Shown piece after piece: positions 17,552-28,400 of a DNA stretch of 64,000 nt. Every line of letters begins with the position of its first letter. Position 1 is the first letter of the stretch. Both the position numbers and the translations under genes were made by a program. Below the pieces are notes generated by a model. That model was not told the origin of the DNA and made no database searches. It saw only the letters and a list, made by a program, of their open reading frames with translations. This stretch comes from Bacteroidota bacterium (GTDB lineage: Bacteria; Bacteroidota; Bacteroidia; Bacteroidales; F082): positions 496,001 to 560,000 of the forward strand of contig JADJXJ010000001.1 of NCBI GenBank assembly GCA_016715945.1, given 5' to 3'.

Positions 17552-18223
17552 TTATTGGTAATTTCTTTCGCCAAAAATGGCGCTGCCAATGCGGACCATG
17601 GTAGAACCTTCTTCCACTGCCACCCGATAATCATTGGTCATGCCCATTGAAATTTCTTTAAACCACTCCATATCAGCAAAATATCCGCGTTTCAGCTCAT
17701 CGAAGATGTTGCGCAGGTGAACAAACTCCTTGCGCACCTGCTGCATATCGTCTGTGTAGGTAGCCATTCCCATGACGCCGGAAATCATGACATTAGGCAA
17801 AGGATTGGTTGACAAAAAGTTAAGCAATTGATCGGCTTCTTCCCTGTCGAGCCCAAATTTGGTTTCTTCTTCCGCAATATGAAACTGGAGCAGGCAGGGA
17901 ATGACGCGGTTGTGTTTGGCGGCTTGCTTGTTGATCTCCTGAATCAGCTTCAGGCTGTCGACCGAGTGGATCATGTGCACAAAAGGTGCAATGTATTTCA
18001 CTTTGTTGGTTTGCAGGTGACCGATAAAGTGCCATTCACAATCTCCGGGCAGCTGCGGTTGCTTGGCCGAGAGCTCCTGTGCTTTGTTTTCGCCAAACGC
18101 ACGCTGACCGGCCTCATATGCCTCCATGATCAGGGCATTGGGCATGGTCTTCGAAACGGCGATGAGTTTCACATGGCCTGGAAGGTGTTGCCTGATGGCT
18201 TGCAGATTGTTACGGATACTCAT
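17552..18223 (-). CDS. YggS/PLPBP-family pyridoxal-phosphate homeostasis protein
   Basis: A 223-residue single-domain TIM-barrel PLP carrier. The PLP lysine is in KLIAVSKTMP. Other family motifs are RAFGENKAQEL, WHFIGHLQTNKVKYI, and the C-terminal SMGMTNDYRVAVEEGSTMVRIGSAIFG. It regulates free PLP and has no known catalytic activity. ATG at 18223 is preferred over an upstream non-ATG codon; a candidate promoter lies 25 nt upstream. It leads a two-gene operon with the exchanger. Confidence 0.95.
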   Translation of the reverse strand: MSIRNNLQAIRQHLPGHVKLIAVSKTMPNALIMEAYEAGQRAFGENKAQELSAKQPQLPGDCEWHFIGHLQTNKVKYIAPFVHMIHSVDSLKLIQEINKQAAKHNRVIPCLLQFHIAEEETKFGLDREEADQLLNFLSTNPLPNVMISGVMGMATYTDDMQQVRKEFVHLRNIFDELKRGYFADMEWFKEISMGMTNDYRVAVEEGSTMVRIGSAIFGERNYQ

Positions 18224-18247
18224 GTCTGTGCAGCGCAAAAACGCACG

Positions 18248-18255
18248 CAAAAGTA
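18248..18255 (-). promoter_or_regulatory. putative -7 element for yggS
   Basis: Minus-strand TACTTTTG, an exact TAnnTTTG match 25 nt from the yggS ATG. The same octamer serves the opposite gene at 18298-18305 and occurs at the folP and ugd promoters. Confidence 0.55.
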
Positions 18256-18297
18256 GCCAAAAGCAATAAGCAGTCGGATTTACTCGTCAACTAAATG

Positions 18298-18305
18298 TAC
18301 TTTTG
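18298..18305 (+). promoter_or_regulatory. putative -7 element for the sulfatase-fold gene
   Basis: Plus-strand TACTTTTG ends 9 nt before the ATG at 18315. If used, the mRNA would be nearly leaderless. Confidence 0.45.
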
Positions 18306-18314
18306 CGAATTGTT

Positions 18315-20174
18315 ATGAAAACATTAATTTTTCGTCAAGTCCGGCTGCTTGGCTATTGGCTGGCAGTCTTTTCGCTCTTCAGGCTGGTCTATTTTTTATA
18401 CAATCTGCAACATCTCCGGCTGGCCGGAATCGGAATTTCAGAACTCTTGCAAAGTTTTGGTGCTGCTTTCTGGCTCGATGTGGCCACAGCCTGTTATCTT
18501 CTTCTTCTGGCGGTTCTTACCGACCTGCTTCAGCTTATCTCGGGTCACCTTGCTTTTCACAGAATCAAGCTCTGGATTGTGGGTGTGTTCACATATATCC
18601 ACGGCCTGATCTCGGTTGCCGAAACCGGACTATATGCCGAATGGCAATCCAAACTGACTTATAAAGTTTTCGTATACTTCAAGCATCCTGACGAAGTGGT
18701 GCAGACTGCCCCAACCGGTATGTTTATTCTTCTGGTATCCATATGGTTAGGTTTATCCACAGCCTTGTTCTGGGGTTATATCAGGTGGTCGAAAGCTGAG
18801 AGGCAGCCCTGGAAAGGAAAGAAATGGGTGCTTGTTCCTTCATTTTTGCTAAATGTGGGTTTGTTGTTTCTGGGTGCAAGAGGTGGAATTAATGCCATAC
18901 CCATCAGCGTAAGTTCGGCTTATTTCAGCAGCCACAACATCCTCAACCTTGCTGCAGTGAATCCGACCTACCATTTTGCTACCAACCTGCTCAATGCCGT
19001 AAGTCTTAAAAATCATAATCCTTTTGAGGTGATGCCGCGCCAGGAGGCGGAAGCCATTGTCGCACAGTTGTTTGAGGTTCAAAAGGATACTACAGTTAAA
19101 ATATTTAAACAGTCGCGGCCAAATATTGTGGTACTGCTGCTCGAAAGTTTTTCGGCCGACCTGATTGAGTCTTTGGGCGGAGAACCCGGAATTACTCCGA
19201 ACATTGCTGAGTTGGAAAAGGAGGGACTGCTTTTTACGAACTTCTATGCCAACGCCAATCGTTCGCAACAGGCCATTGGTTCGCTCATCGGTGGATTGCC
19301 TGGATTGCCCATCACAACAATTACCAACCATCCCGAAAAATATCACGCCTTGCCTTCGCTCACCCGGGAGTTGCGCGAGGCAGGTTACCACACCAGTTTC
19401 TATTTCGGAGGGCAGCTCAACTACGGCAACATCAGGTCGTATCTCATCTACAATGAGATAGATCTTCTGATGGAAGGCAAGGATCTGCCTTCTTCCTTTG
19501 CCAGGGGAAAACTTGGGGTGCACGACGGCGACCTTCTGCCGTATTATGCCAGCCAGCTCAATCAGTTCAGGCAACCTTTTTTCAGCGTGGTATTCACGCT
19601 CAGTTCGCATTCGCCCTTCGACTTTCCTGGGCCGCGCCCGATCGCCTGGCCACAGCTTGAACGCAACCATGTGAATGGTGCACACTACACCGATGCGGCC
19701 ATTGGCAGGTTTTTCGAAATTGCAAGAACGCAACCCTGGTTCGGCAACACCTTATTTATTCTGGTAGCCGACCACAGCAAAAGTACTTACCGCAACCATC
19801 CGCTCGAGACGTTCGAATACCACAAAATACCCCTTCTGCTGCTCGGACCTGCACTTGCCGACTCGCTCCGTGGCAGGCAGACCGATGTACTTTTTACGAA
19901 CTCCGATATCCCGGCCACCCTGTTAAAGCAACTTGGACTGGATGCTAAGCTTTTCCGCTGGAGCCGCGATATGTTCAACCCCTACAGCCGACAGTTTGCT
20001 TATTTCGAGCTTAACGAAGGTCTTGGTTGGAAAACCCCGGAGGGACATTTCGTTTGGAATAAGTTTGCCGACCACTATTGGCAAAACAGCCTGAAACCCG
20101 AAGATGACGCACGGGTAAAGCAGGAAGGGAAGGCCTTTTTGCAGGTGTTGTTTCAGGAGTTTATTGATTATTAG
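18315..20174 (+). CDS. LTA synthase-like membrane sulfatase-fold protein
   Basis: A 619-residue protein with about five N-terminal transmembrane helices (residues ~10-200) and a C-terminal alkaline phosphatase/sulfatase domain. The start of that domain is NIVVLLLESFSADLIESLGG. The nucleophile position in YANANRSQQAIGS is Ser where Gram-positive LtaS has Thr. A metal site is VADHSKSTYRN. In Bacteroidota, which lack lipoteichoic acid, such enzymes are thought to transfer phospho-head-groups to lipids or glycans; the substrate is unknown here. ATG at 18315 is chosen over an upstream TTG. Divergent from yggS. Confidence 0.88.
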   Translation: MKTLIFRQVRLLGYWLAVFSLFRLVYFLYNLQHLRLAGIGISELLQSFGAAFWLDVATACYLLLLAVLTDLLQLISGHLAFHRIKLWIVGVFTYIHGLISVAETGLYAEWQSKLTYKVFVYFKHPDEVVQTAPTGMFILLVSIWLGLSTALFWGYIRWSKAERQPWKGKKWVLVPSFLLNVGLLFLGARGGINAIPISVSSAYFSSHNILNLAAVNPTYHFATNLLNAVSLKNHNPFEVMPRQEAEAIVAQLFEVQKDTTVKIFKQSRPNIVVLLLESFSADLIESLGGEPGITPNIAELEKEGLLFTNFYANANRSQQAIGSLIGGLPGLPITTITNHPEKYHALPSLTRELREAGYHTSFYFGGQLNYGNIRSYLIYNEIDLLMEGKDLPSSFARGKLGVHDGDLLPYYASQLNQFRQPFFSVVFTLSSHSPFDFPGPRPIAWPQLERNHVNGAHYTDAAIGRFFEIARTQPWFGNTLFILVADHSKSTYRNHPLETFEYHKIPLLLLGPALADSLRGRQTDVLFTNSDIPATLLKQLGLDAKLFRWSRDMFNPYSRQFAYFELNEGLGWKTPEGHFVWNKFADHYWQNSLKPEDDARVKQEGKAFLQVLFQEFIDY

Positions 20175-20280
20175 CAGGTCCAATCTGCTAAGTGAGCAGT
20201 ATTTTTTGAACTTTATTCTTCGAAAGATATCATTATAAAACTCTGATTCGTACATTTACCGATTCCAATCCGGTAAATAC

Positions 20281-22161
20281 GTGCTAACTAACTACGCCAC
20301 ACTTTATAAACGTTTCCTTGTTTGCCTTATCTTCCTGTTGGTTAACAGTCAGCTTAATGCAAGCCTTTCGCCCGACTCCTTATTAAAATTGGTTAGGAAT
20401 CTGCCGCAAGAGCAAAAAACAGATTCCTTGCTCAATATGTTACATCATCTGGCAGATAAGTATCAAGTAATTGATTATGAAGTTTATAGGGTTGTTAAAT
20501 CAAAAATAGGATCTGCCTGGTCTTCAAATCAGCTTTTACGGTTGAATTATATAAAGGCAATTTCGCACAAAAACATTTCGCAATTCGATTCTGCCAGGGT
20601 TTATTTTGAACTTGCAAAAACCCTTGCGGCCAAGGTAAGCGACGAGGATCTTATCATTAAGAATAACGTGGCACTGGCGGATACTTATTTCCGTCTGGGT
20701 TTGGCCGAAAGTGCAGAACAACTGCTGTTGGAGCAAAAGAAGATATTGGAAGGGGCAGGAGGCTCATTTAATCTGGCTTCTGTACACAACAATCTTGCTG
20801 CAATTTATTCACACACAGGCCAAACGGACAAGGCTATGTTTCATTTTTTCGAATCCATAGCCTATTTTGAAAAAGTAAATGATTTCAGGCAGTTGGGTGT
20901 GTTGTACGCAAACATTGGTAATCTCAACCTGGGTATCCGACAATATAAAAAGGCCTATGAACTATACCTCAGGGCGTTACAAAACAGCCGAAAAGTAGCC
21001 GATATCCGGCAGGAAGCTGTTGTGCTCATCAACCTTGGCGTGGTATGTCGTAGCACTGATTCCACAGCTAAGGCAGTTGAATACTATGAACAAGCTTTGG
21101 AACTGCTTAAAGAGCTGGGCGATAAGGGGGAACTGGCCAGAACCTATTTCAATCTGGCAAATATTTTTGTTGATAAAGATGAAACCCTGGAGGGACTGAA
21201 AAATTATAAACTATCGCTTAAACTCTCCAAGGAGACGGGGGGGTTCATGGGGGCCTTGTACAATCATTACAGCATCGGCAGGGCATATCAGAAACTTCAG
21301 CAGTTGGAGCTGGCCCTGGCGCATTACGATACGGTGAGTCAGTTGCTCCGGCAATCGGGCAATCCGGAGTTTGAGCAAATTGTGCAATATGCCATTCAAT
21401 CGGTTCATGCACAGATGGGAAACCCCGGTAAAGCCTATCCCTACCTGCTTGAAGCATATCGCATCAACGACAGCCTGCTCAGATCGGGCAATCAGCTGTC
21501 TATTGCCGAATTGCAGGCCAAATACGACAAGGCGCTTGAGGAAGCAAAGGCTCTCAAGTTGGAGCAGGATGTCCTCCGTCAGCGAAACGTTATCCGGTTG
21601 TGGGTGATCATCGCACTTGTTATTCTGGTTTTATCTGCTTTGTTGGCCATCAGGTTAACGATGCAGCGGCGCAAGTCTGACCTGTTGGCCCTGAAAACTT
21701 CCTCAGAACTTGAACGCACACAGCTTGAACTCGATTTTAAGCGACGCGAGCTGGTGAACAATGCCATCGACCTGGCCAACACCAAAGAGAAGCTTGGGAA
21801 TTTTGAGCGTGGTCTGAACGAAACTCTTAAAAAACTACCCCAGTCAGAAGCTGATCATTTCAGGCCTCTTAGGAACCAACTCAGGCAGGCTGGACAGCAA
21901 AATCCTTTTTCTGAGTTTGAGAAGCGTTTTGATGCTGTAAACGAACAATTTAATGCGGCCATGATTGCCCGCCACCCCGACTTGTCCCCCTCCGAGCTTA
22001 GAATGTGTGGCTTGCTCAAACTGGGCCTAAGCTCCAAAGAAATTGCCGGTATCACCAACCGGACTGTACGCACGGTCGAAAACAGCCGCTCTATCATCAG
22101 AAAAAAACTTTCCCTTTCCAGTGATGATAATCTTGTGACCTATCTGTCTGGAATACTGTAG
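20281..22161 (+). CDS. TPR-repeat membrane-anchored regulator with C-terminal HTH
   Basis: A 626-residue protein typical of Bacteroidota: signal peptide (FLVCLIFLLVNSQLNA), an array of tetratricopeptide repeats (roughly residues 90-400, for example ALYNHYSIGRAYQKL), one transmembrane helix (IRLWVIIALVILVLSALLAIRL), a coiled coil, and a LuxR-like helix-turn-helix tail (LSPSELRMCGLLKLGLSSKEIAGITNRTVRTVENSR). The HTH sits on the cytoplasmic side, so it may sense something in the periplasm and regulate directly. Start is a GTG; the next ATG would lose the signal peptide. It lies 307 nt upstream of the giant surface-protein gene, a possible target, though this is only positional. Confidence 0.82.
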   Translation: MLTNYATLYKRFLVCLIFLLVNSQLNASLSPDSLLKLVRNLPQEQKTDSLLNMLHHLADKYQVIDYEVYRVVKSKIGSAWSSNQLLRLNYIKAISHKNISQFDSARVYFELAKTLAAKVSDEDLIIKNNVALADTYFRLGLAESAEQLLLEQKKILEGAGGSFNLASVHNNLAAIYSHTGQTDKAMFHFFESIAYFEKVNDFRQLGVLYANIGNLNLGIRQYKKAYELYLRALQNSRKVADIRQEAVVLINLGVVCRSTDSTAKAVEYYEQALELLKELGDKGELARTYFNLANIFVDKDETLEGLKNYKLSLKLSKETGGFMGALYNHYSIGRAYQKLQQLELALAHYDTVSQLLRQSGNPEFEQIVQYAIQSVHAQMGNPGKAYPYLLEAYRINDSLLRSGNQLSIAELQAKYDKALEEAKALKLEQDVLRQRNVIRLWVIIALVILVLSALLAIRLTMQRRKSDLLALKTSSELERTQLELDFKRRELVNNAIDLANTKEKLGNFERGLNETLKKLPQSEADHFRPLRNQLRQAGQQNPFSEFEKRFDAVNEQFNAAMIARHPDLSPSELRMCGLLKLGLSSKEIAGITNRTVRTVENSRSIIRKKLSLSSDDNLVTYLSGIL

Positions 22162-22468
22162 TTTATCTACTTCTTTTTCCACTAATTAGTTAAAGTTTGG
22201 TTAAAATGAGGTTTTCGTGAGGTGCTTTTTTTGCACCCCGGGGATTTGCCTGTCCATATTTGCCCACCTTATCCTATCAGCCTCAAAAGCCGAAAACGAA
22301 AAGGCTTCTTTTTTTTCCTGAAATCAAACTTTAGAATCAGTCTAAATAAGATGGGCAATCTTTTATATCGGTCAAACAAGCAGCCGGCAAGCAGGCCGCA
22401 CAGATTTATGTAATGTAAAAATTGTAAAAACATTTCTCAAGCATAATCAACCACTCAAAATCAAGCAC
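22162..22468 (+). other. intergenic region upstream of the giant gene
   Basis: 307 bases without a gene. A short hairpin (GGTGC, seven T, GCACC; 22221-22237) could end the regulator transcript, but no T-run follows. CATATTTG at 22255-22262 is one base off the TAnnTTTG promoter consensus and would give a leader of about 200 nt. No other structure is evident. Confidence 0.4.
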
Positions 22469-25400
22469 ATGGAAACTACTACACCAATTCGCAAGTCAAC
22501 CCGGTTCCTGGGGTTGATTTTTTTATTGTTTGCTTTCACTCTGTTAAGCCTACAATCCTTTAGTCAAACTTTTACAGCCACAGGATTGCCGCAGAACATA
22601 CCCGACGGCAATGGAGATTGCTGGCTTTCTCCCGGCCCGGCGCTAAATAGCACTGTAAGTGTAACAGGTGTTCCCGGAAATGTAAGCCATCCGGCTCAGA
22701 TCACAATCAATGTGGCAGTTAACCACAATTATGCCGGCGATCTTGATGTTAGTTTAACTCCGCCAATGGGACGACCTATTCCGTTGATTCTCCGACTAGG
22801 CTCAGGACCCTGTGGATCTCCCCAACGATTTAGCGGAGCGAATGTATTGTCGTTCAACATTGCCCATACAAGTTACATTCCGGTTCAGGCGAATAGTTCG
22901 TTTATCCCTCCAGGAAATTATTTGCCTACTTCAGGAGCCATGGGTGGTTCGCACGGCAACCTGAATCTTCTGACGGGTGCACCTTTCAATGGTGACTGGA
23001 CGCTGACTTTGATTGATGGTTCGCGGTACGACGCTGGTCAGTTGCATCATTTTAGTATTGAGATTACTACCTGTGCCAATCCATCCAATGGCGGAATCAT
23101 TACAGGAAATCAATCCATTTGCGTTGGCAATCAACCAATGCTTCTCATGAGCAGCGTTGCAGCTTCCGGATTTATTGGGGAGCTCGAATACCAATGGCAA
23201 TCTACTACTTCCGATCCGGCAGAACCAGGTTTCGATCCGGCCGGTTGGGGTATCATCCCATCCGGCAATTCCACAGATTATCAACCGACTGCCCTGACAC
23301 AAACTACCTGGTTCAGGCGTTTGGCAAAGGTGGAATGCGAGCCTGACTGGTCGCTTGCTGCATCGTCGAATGTGGTCAGGGTTGCCGTTGATCCCGCGCC
23401 TGAGGCAGTTGTAACAACATACCTGCCCGGTTTTAACCTGGATTTTGCGCCCTCGTTCTGGAGCAATACCTCCACCAACGGCGGAACTTACTTTTTCGAC
23501 GGCACCAATTCGCTTGAACTCTCTGCGGGTATGATGTCCGATGCGACAGCTGGTGCAACAGTGACCATACCTTCTGCCGGAACCATTTCGTTTTCGTGGG
23601 ATTATACTGCTATTCTTAGCCCACCAACTTCTGAAGCTTTCGGGTTTGTCCTGAATGGTAATCCCGTTCAGTTGACCAATTTCTGGATTAACAATCAGAA
23701 TGGCACCGTTAACACACTGCATGTAAACGAGGGAGACGTTTTTGGTTTCTGGTTATCCTCCGAAACATATGGTACAGGCCTTACAACCGCTTTGATCAAT
23801 GGCTTTAGTTTTAATCCCCAGTACGCCATAACCATATGCAACAACGTAAGTTTTGTGCTTGAAGCATCCGTGGCAAGCTCGGCCAACGGTAGCATCCTTT
23901 GGACACATGATGGAGGCGGACAGCTTGAATTTGAAAATACGTTGCAGCCCAGGTACATACCAACGAATTCTGATGCGGGAAATATCGTAACCTTAACCCT
24001 GACTGTGACCGGCCTGAACGCCTGCGCACCAACAGCTGTCACTGCCCAATACCGGATCATGGTGGAGGCCTGTTGCATCAATCCAAACAGCGGAGGCATC
24101 ATTGCCTCGAATCAGGCTTTTTGCACTTCCGGCACACCCTCCCTGCTTGGCAGCAATGCGGAAGCAACCGGACACACAGGCACTTTGGAGTATAAATGGC
24201 AATTCACTACATCCGATCCACAGGCTTCGGCCTTCGATCCGGCCAGCTGGACAGATATTGCCTCGAGCAACTCCACCACATTTCAACCTGGCGAACTTTT
24301 GCAAACTACATGGTACAGACGGCTGGCCAGGGTGGAATGCGAGGACAGCTGGAACAGTGCAGCCAGCTCAAACATTGTGCGGATTGCCATTGTACCAGAG
24401 CATATTTTTATCACCGAGAACGGTGCAGGACTCATGAACGGGTCGGATTGGGCCAATGCATTGCCAGGGACTGCAATCCAGGATGCGCTCGACAATGCTG
24501 TTTGCGGTAATGTGATCTGGATTGCAAAAGGACGTTATGTTCCTACTACTGAGATCGGAGGTGGGCACCCGCGCTTCCGCAGTTTTTCGATGAAACCAGG
24601 GGTGCAGATGCTGGGCGGATTTTCGGGAGAGGAAGACCCCCTGACCTTCGACATAACGACACGCGACTTTGAAACCAACGAAACAATCCTCGACGGCGAC
24701 CTCAACGGCGATGACCTGGTGACCGGTGATGGCACCGACTTCATGTTTCAGAACTATGGCGACAATGCCCATCGTGTCGTCCTGTTCAGAGAGGATCTGG
24801 TATTTACCAATTCAACAATTATTGATGGATTCACTATACGCGGCGGCAATAGTAACCTTACGCTCGTATCGGGTGCCATCCATATCGATCGTGCATCGCC
24901 TTTGCTTAAAAATCTTGTCATCAAAGAAAGTACTGCGCACAGCGATAATGGAGCAGTCAGGATATATGGAGGCTCACCTGTATTCGAGAATTGTCTGTTT
25001 ACCAAAAACCTTCACAACATGGTCATTCAAACCCGCACTTTTGGCGTTCCTACTCCTCTCGTGAGCAGGGTGACCATCAACAACAGTACGTTCCGTTACA
25101 ACAAATCCTCCTATGCTGGAGCAATATACTTATGGAACCGTGCAACATTGCTGATGGATGGATGTGTGTTTGAACATAATACATCAACATCTTCCGGTGG
25201 TGGAGCAATTGCGGTTTGGGATGGTGAGCTTCAACTAAAAAATTCTGTGGTCAGAAACAATTTCTCTCCTGGAGATGGCGGCGGGATCCGTTACTCATAT
25301 TTTGGGGCAGAATCCTTAGGCGTACCAAAGAAATTGATTCTTGAGAATGTGGATATTATAAATAATCAGTCTCAATCTATTGGTGGCGGATTATATGCCG

Positions 25401-28400
25401 ATGTAGTTGCTGAGTTCTCGTACGTTGGAGGAAAAATAACCGGAAACAGTGATGGCACCACCAACTATTTGGGTGCGGGTGGAATTTACCTAACTGCTCA
25501 AAGCTCAGCCACCGTGGTGTTGGATCGTCTTTTGGTGAGAAACAATACGTCTAACTCTAATGGCAGCGGTGGGATTATGGTGAATGCTGCACCATATTCA
25601 GGAGGTTTTAGTCTTTCATTAAAGAATTCACAAATACTTTACAACAGTTCTGCTGTAAGAGGTAATGGGGGAGGAGTAGGTCTTATCTCCAGTTTAGCAT
25701 ACTACGAGATGGAGAATTTACTGATTGCCGGAAATATCGGGTATCTTGGGGGTGGAATTTTCATTGGCGGCTCCAATCGCATACTTAAAAACGTCACAAT
25801 CAGCAGGAATGTTGCACATGGCAATTCTGCAATTTTCTGCACAGCATACAGTCTTGTGAACAGCATTGTTTGGGACAACACCAGCCTGAATTATCCTTAT
25901 GTTCATTCGTTCAGGCCTGAAGCAGTGATAAATTCCACGGTGCACAATGAGCCTGGTATGATCATACCACAGCCCGCGCTCGGTGGCATTGATGTGGCTG
26001 ATCCGTTTTTTGTGGATCCGGATGGGGGTGATTTCAGATTGATGCAGGGTTCGCCACTGATCGATCAGGGCAATAATTCCTATTCCACCGTTGATTTTGA
26101 TGTCAGGGGTGCAGGCTTTTCCCGCCGGCTCAATGGTGCTGATGCTGCCTCTTCAGGGACGGTTGACCGGGGTGCACTGGAATTTAACATTGCCACCGAC
26201 TGTATTCTGCCAACCGACGGAGGTGCGATCGGTTCCTCCCAGGTCATTTGCTCCGGATCGGTGCCTGCAATGATCAATAGCCTATCGGTATTGGGGCCGG
26301 CCTATGGCCCGATAACCTACAAATGGCAATTTTCTACTTCAGATCCTTCGGCTCCGGATTTTGACCCGGCCAGTTGGACTGACGTTCCATCGAGCAACTC
26401 CACAACATATCAACCTGCGGTTTTGACGGAGACCACCTGGTTCAGGAGATTGTCGAAGGTAGATTGCAGCGAGGAATGGACTACTGCGGCACCCTCCAAT
26501 ATCGTCGGGATAACCACCCAGACTTTGTCGTTGAACATGGCCGGTCAGATGCCGGCCGGGTTGGGCACCTCGTCCAATCCTTATCTGATAGCCAATTTTG
26601 ACAACCTGTTGTGGATGGCTGCCAATACTTCATCGTGGAACAAACATTTTCTTCAGACAGCAGATATTGATGCTGCCCTTACCTCAAATGCATGCTTCAA
26701 CCAGGGAGCAGGGTGGTTGCCACTGGGCACCTGGGAGATGCCTTTTGAAGGGAAATATAACGGTGACTTTCATTCCGTCAGCAATCTATATATTAACCGT
26801 CCCACCAGCGAACGCACCGGATTCTTCGGATTTACCAATCACCTTGCCAGGATCGAAAACCTTGAGCTGATTGCCGGCGATGTCACCGGTGGCGAGATGA
26901 CAGGCATGCTGGTGGGTGAATCACGTGGCGAGATTGTACAGTGTTCTGCATCGGGAATAGTCTCAGGAGCTGAATATACAGGAGGCCTGATTGGTATCAC
27001 GGAGGGTAATGGTAAAATTATTCGTTCATATGCCAACACCCAGATTTCGACTTCGGGTTTGGCGGGGGGATTGACAGGTTACCTTTTTGGCAGGGCAGAA
27101 GATTCTTACGCGATGGGTTCGATTCAATCAGCTACGCCTCAGGTAGTGGCTGGGCTGGCCGGATTTATTTTTCAGGCGCATATCGAAAATTGCTATGCTG
27201 CTGTATCTTTCAATATTCCGGATGACAATTTTAAGGCCGGACTTACTTTTTATAAAGCTGATCCAACAACAGGTGGGAACAACTTCTTCGATCAGGAACT
27301 GGCTGGCACAGTTTCAAGCTCGTTTGGATCACCGAAAACGACAACGGAAATGACATCGCAGCCGACTTTCACTGGTGCAGGCTGGGATTTTAATTCTCCG
27401 ATATGGCTGATGGATCCTTCAGTCAATCAGGGGTATCCTTTCCACAGCTGGAGAGACCGCTGGACTGGCGTTATACACGATATTCCTGAAGGTGCGGTTG
27501 TTTATGACGATACCTGGAATTGGAATGGGGCACCGGTTGATTGGATTGTGGTTGACAAATATGATCGTATTGGGTACAATCCCCCTTACTACCATGAGAT
27601 TGTCCTTCTAACCCGCCAGCACATACACGAAATGCCTTATCGCATAGGTATGCCCGACAACAACTATGAGTATTCCAGTGTGCGCCAATACCTTAATTCG
27701 GACTTTTATGGCAGTTTTTCCAAACCTTCCAAGGATATTGTCCAACAAAGAGAACATAACTGGACGAGTAGTTACGGCACCACGGTGGGACAGTCTGGTT
27801 TTGTGGTTGACATGGTATTTCTTCCCTCGGTCGAAGAGTTGGGCGGCCCACTCAGCCCGGGTTTTACCCGTTCATTCAGCTATTTTAACTCCCCAGATGG
27901 CCCGTTGCGCAGGGCCGCTGTCCCGGGCTTTTTCAACATGACCCGTTCGGGTATCTTCAGGATCAATCCTCCTGCCAATGAAAAAATCTACTGGGTCGAT
28001 CTTATTGGTTACTTTTTCGATGCCCAGTCATCATATTCGGTAATTGCCAACTCCGCAGTACGACCGGCGGTATATGTAAATCCTTCAGCACCTTTTATTC
28101 GGCAGCCCGATGGTCGTTACAAACTGCATACGCACAGGGTGCTTTACACCGCCGTGAATGGCACCATTCAGGGTAGCGGCAATCAATTTGTGCTCCAGGG
28201 TGCCAGCAGCGAGAATGTTGTTGCGCAGCCCAATGCAGGTTATAAATTTTTGGCCTGGAGCGATGGCAACACCAATCCGCAGCGTTCGGAAAACAATGTA
28301 ACCTCTGCCCTTAGTTTTCAGGCCCTGTTCGAACCTTGCCTCAACCCCGAAAACGGGGGTGTTATTGCCGGTAACCAGCTGATTTGTGCGGGAGAAACGC

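Noticed and set aside
18849..19733. 294-residue minus-strand ORF
   Set aside because: Antisense shadow of the sulfatase-fold gene.
22221..22237. Hairpin GGTGC-T7-GCACC as a terminator of the regulator gene
   Set aside because: The T residues are in the loop, and no T-run follows the stem; evidence is too weak to call it a terminator.
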